DNA of 8,621 nucleotides from Pseudomonadales bacterium (lineage in GTDB: Bacteria > Pseudomonadota > Gammaproteobacteria > Pseudomonadales > UBA7239), in NCBI GenBank assembly GCA_020443005.1, contig JAGRJA010000276.1:1-8621 (forward strand), given 5' to 3'. Position 1 is the first letter of the stretch. The number at the start of each line of letters is the position of its first letter. Under the pieces are notes generated by a model, which searched no databases, was not told where the DNA came from, and saw only the letters and a list, made by a program, of their open reading frames with translations. A program made the position numbers and the translations under genes. Shown here piece by piece: positions 6,098 to 8,621 of this stretch.

Positions 6098-8621
6098 ACT
6101 GTACTCCTGTCTTGTCCTGTTGGGTTGGGGGTGGCGGATTTTTGAACTGTTCCATCAATTTTGCTTCTTTATCTTTGGCTTCCTTGATAAACCTGTCTTT
6201 AACAACATCATAGCCGCGGATAATTTCAGGCAGCGAAGCAATTTCAACCGCAACAGCATGGTTTTCCTTACTTAAATCTTCCAGCAGCATACCGATGGTT
6301 TTTTCGTAATCCGCAATCAGCTGTCGCTCCATTTTACGGTGCGGGAAGTAACCGAAAACATCCAGCGCGGTGCCTCGCAAACCTTTCAGGCTGGCCAGCA
6401 GCTTGAACGCAGAGAAGAACCAGCCCCCAAACTTTTTCTTTTTGTATCGGCCGGTAACAGGGTCGCGTTCGGAAAGCAGGGGAGGCGCCAGATGGAACTC
6501 CAGCTTGTAATCGCCTTCGAACTGGGTCTCCAGCTTTTTCAGAAAGTCGCCGTTGGTATATAAACGCGCTACTTCGTACTCATCCTTGTAGGAAAGCAGC
6601 TTGGCATAATAACGGGCTACAGCCATGGTTAGCTGCTCACTGCCAACCACTTCTTTCTCGACATTCCTGACGGTATCCACCAACTGTTTGTAACGATTGG
6701 CCAATGCTGCGTTCTGGTAATTGGTCAGGTGTGTCATCCGGTGCGCCACGAGTTCTTCCAGCGTCATCGGCAGCTTGCGATCGGCATCGATCATCTGCGG
6801 TTTCGCGGCCTCTTCCACTTTCGAGAGATTCTCGGCTGCAAGGCGCCCCCAGGAGAAAGTGCGCTTGTTCATCTCAACGGCGATGCCATTCATTTCAATC
6901 GCTGTCATGATCGACTCCAGCTTCAAGGGAATGAAGCCTTTCTGGTAAGCATAGCCCACCAGAAACAGGTTTGAAGCAATCGCGTCACCAAACAGCGCCG
7001 TTGCCAGATTCGTCGCTGGCAGAAAATGGCTGTTCGCTTCTCCTGCTGCTGCCGACATGGCTTTTTCCATACCTGCACTGGACAAATCAAGGTTCGGGTT
7101 GGAAGCAAAGGAACTGGTTGGCGCCACATGGTTATTGATCACCAGATGGGTTTTTCCGTTCGCAACTTTTGACATCGACTCCATGCCCGCTGCCACAACA
7201 ATGTCGCAGCCCAGAATCAGGTCGGCGCGCTGGCTGGCAATACGCACGGAATGCAAATCTTCCGGTGTTTTGCCAATACGAATATGGCTCATTACCGGCC
7301 CGTTTTTCTGACTCAAGCCAACAACATCGAGACAGGAAACACCCTTGCTCTCAAGGTGGGATGCCATACCCAGCAAAGCGCCAATGGTAACAACGCCTGT
7401 TCCTCCAATACCCGTGACAAGAATACTCACAGGGCTTGCAAGGTCAGAAATTTCCGGTTGGGGCAAGCTTGCAAACAATGCATCCTCATCAAGCCCGCCA
7501 GCCAAACCCTCTTTCTTCATCTTGCGGGGCTTGCCGCCATGCACCGACACAAAACTCGGGCACATGCCTTTCGGGCAGGAGTAATCCTTGTTACAGGATG
7601 ACTGGTTAATTCGGCGCTTGCGACCAAACTCGGTTTCAATCGGTTCAATCGCAATACAGTTGGATTGCACCGAACAATCCCCACAGCCTTCGCAGACACT
7701 GTCGTTGATAAAGATACGGGTATCAGGATCGGGGAACTTGCCACGCTTGCGCAAACGGCGTTTCTCGGTAGCACAGGTCTGGTCGTAAATCAGTACCGAG
7801 GTACCCTTCCACTTGCGCAGCTCTTTCTGCACTTCGTCCAGCTCGTCGCGATGATGGAAGGTGGTACCGGAGGGGAAGTAATGACGACGGTGTTTTTCCG
7901 GCTCATCACTGACTCCCGCAATCCGGTTGACGCCTTCGGAGTGCACCTGATGCGCCACTTCCGGCGCTGTGATTTCACCCTCGAGGTGCGAACCTTCAAT
8001 CGGCTGACCACCGGTCATGGCAATCGCGCCATTCAACAGGATCTTGAAAGTGATGTTAACGCCTGCAGCTGCGGTTGCTCGGATGGCCAACAAACCGGAG
8101 TGGAAATAGGTGCCGTCACCCAGGTTCTGGAAAATGTGCTTGGTATTGGTAAAAGGTGCCTGCCCGATCCACGGTGCGCCTTCACCACCCATCTGGAACA
8201 GGGTCAGTGTTTTACGCTCCGGCAACCATACCGCCATACCGTGACAACCAATACCGCCCATGGCGATACTGCCTTCCGGCACATTGGTCGAGGTATTGTG
8301 CGGACAACCGGAACAGAAGCTCGGCAAACGCATAAGGTTGGTCGCAGCACTGCTGGCAATCAGGCCACAGGCATTGGGCTTCAGTTTTTCGGCAATGGCA
8401 TTGTCTTCGACCAGTTTCAGCAAGCGGTCACCGATGATACGGGAAACCACGCCAGCATCGAGCTCGCCCTCGGAGGGAACCAGCGGCGTGTTGACTTCAT
8501 CAAACTTGCCCACCAGTCGAGGGCGCTGGCCTTCGGGCAGGTTGTAAAGCAGCTTGGCAATCTGCTCTTCCATCAGCGAGCGCTTTTCCTCGATCACGAG
8601 CAGCTCGTCATGGCCCTCGGC
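6081..8621 (-). CDS. Indolepyruvate ferredoxin oxidoreductase, fused alpha/beta type (5' end outside window)
   Basis: 846 codons are visible and remain open to the window edge, so the N-terminal part (the family is about 1150-1200 residues) is missing. The enzyme uses thiamine diphosphate, coenzyme A and ferredoxin to convert arylpyruvates such as indolepyruvate to aryl-acetyl-CoA. Fragment residue numbers: ELLVIEEKR near the start (6-14), SFCSGCPH (101-108), thiamine diphosphate region with GGEGAPWIGQ and LGDGTYFHSG (145-177) and AMTGGQP (201-207), a cysteine-rich iron-sulphur region with C310-x2-C313-x2-C316-x5-C322 plus Cys343, 349 and 354, then VTGIGGTGVVTIG (402-414) opening the gamma/IorB-like domain. 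The last 250 or so residues look like DUF6537. The C-terminus is Pro- and Gln-rich. Its stop overlaps the PPOX-family gene by 17 nt. An in-frame GTG at 8597 is internal, not the start. Confidence 0.95.
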   Translation of the reverse strand, partial: AEGHDELLVIEEKRSLMEEQIAKLLYNLPEGQRPRLVGKFDEVNTPLVPSEGELDAGVVSRIIGDRLLKLVEDNAIAEKLKPNACGLIASSAATNLMRLPSFCSGCPHNTSTNVPEGSIAMGGIGCHGMAVWLPERKTLTLFQMGGEGAPWIGQAPFTNTKHIFQNLGDGTYFHSGLLAIRATAAAGVNITFKILLNGAIAMTGGQPIEGSHLEGEITAPEVAHQVHSEGVNRIAGVSDEPEKHRRHYFPSGTTFHHRDELDEVQKELRKWKGTSVLIYDQTCATEKRRLRKRGKFPDPDTRIFINDSVCEGCGDCSVQSNCIAIEPIETEFGRKRRINQSSCNKDYSCPKGMCPSFVSVHGGKPRKMKKEGLAGGLDEDALFASLPQPEISDLASPVSILVTGIGGTGVVTIGALLGMASHLESKGVSCLDVVGLSQKNGPVMSHIRIGKTPEDLHSVRIASQRADLILGCDIVVAAGMESMSKVANGKTHLVINNHVAPTSSFASNPNLDLSSAGMEKAMSAAAGEANSHFLPATNLATALFGDAIASNLFLVGYAYQKGFIPLKLESIMTAIEMNGIAVEMNKRTFSWGRLAAENLSKVEEAAKPQMIDADRKLPMTLEELVAHRMTHLTNYQNAALANRYKQLVDTVRNVEKEVVGSEQLTMAVARYYAKLLSYKDEYEVARLYTNGDFLKKLETQFEGDYKLEFHLAPPLLSERDPVTGRYKKKKFGGWFFSAFKLLASLKGLRGTALDVFGYFPHRKMERQLIADYEKTIGMLLEDLSKENHAVAVEIASLPEIIRGYDVVKDRFIKEAKDKEAKLMEQFKNPPPPTQQDKTGVQYANAS
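6104..6108 (-). promoter_or_regulatory. Ribosome binding site inside the upstream gene
   Basis: AGGAG lies 6 nt before the PPOX-family ATG at 6097 and within the final codons of the indolepyruvate oxidoreductase. Ribosomes finishing the upstream gene would expose or reach this site, which supports translational coupling and this start. Confidence 0.7.

Noticed and set aside
1..8621. CRISPR array, insertion sequence, tRNA or phage-like defence island
   Set aside because: No regular repeats, transposase, cloverleaf or terminal inverted repeats were seen; the genes are metabolic or conserved-unknown and appear continuous in style.

Overview
This window looks like ordinary chromosome from an aerobic or microaerobic proteobacterium, most likely a gammaproteobacterium. 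That is an inference from gene content: oxygen-dependent HemF, a DUF1853 protein, a DUF748 (AsmA-like) protein, and the long fused type of indolepyruvate ferredoxin oxidoreductase. No rRNA, tRNA, insertion sequence, phage gene or CRISPR array was seen. Every gene I can support lies on the minus strand, so transcription runs from high to low coordinates. The long plus-strand frames are shadows of these genes.

Layout in order of transcription: (1) the 3' part of a fused indolepyruvate ferredoxin oxidoreductase (8621-6081, 5' end outside the window), overlapping by 17 nt a small split-barrel flavin/PPOX-family protein (6097-5645); a clear intrinsic terminator (5598-5569) follows this pair. (2) hemF, aerobic coproporphyrinogen III oxidase (5460-4546). 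(3) A 132-nt gap with inverted repeats. (4) An NRDE/TANGO2-family protein (4413-3619) sharing 4 nt with a DUF1853 protein (3622-2684). (5) A secreted monohaem cytochrome c (2607-2146), a small helical protein I do not recognise (2102-1629), and a DUF748 envelope protein (from 1629, running off the window) joined to it by a one-base TAATG overlap.

The most coherent biological reading is a haem theme. HemF makes protoporphyrinogen IX precursors, TANGO2-family proteins are linked to haem trafficking, and a periplasmic c-type cytochrome is a haem consumer. All three lie within about 3.4 kb on one strand, with DUF1853 translationally tied to the TANGO2 gene. This is a hypothesis from order and spacing, not a demonstrated system. 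The first operon is separate: arylpyruvate or amino-acid oxidation with a coupled small flavoprotein. I see no strong evidence for a wholly new system. The best leads are the TANGO2-DUF1853 coupling, the unknown 157-residue protein coupled to DUF748, and the structured hemF-TANGO2 spacer.
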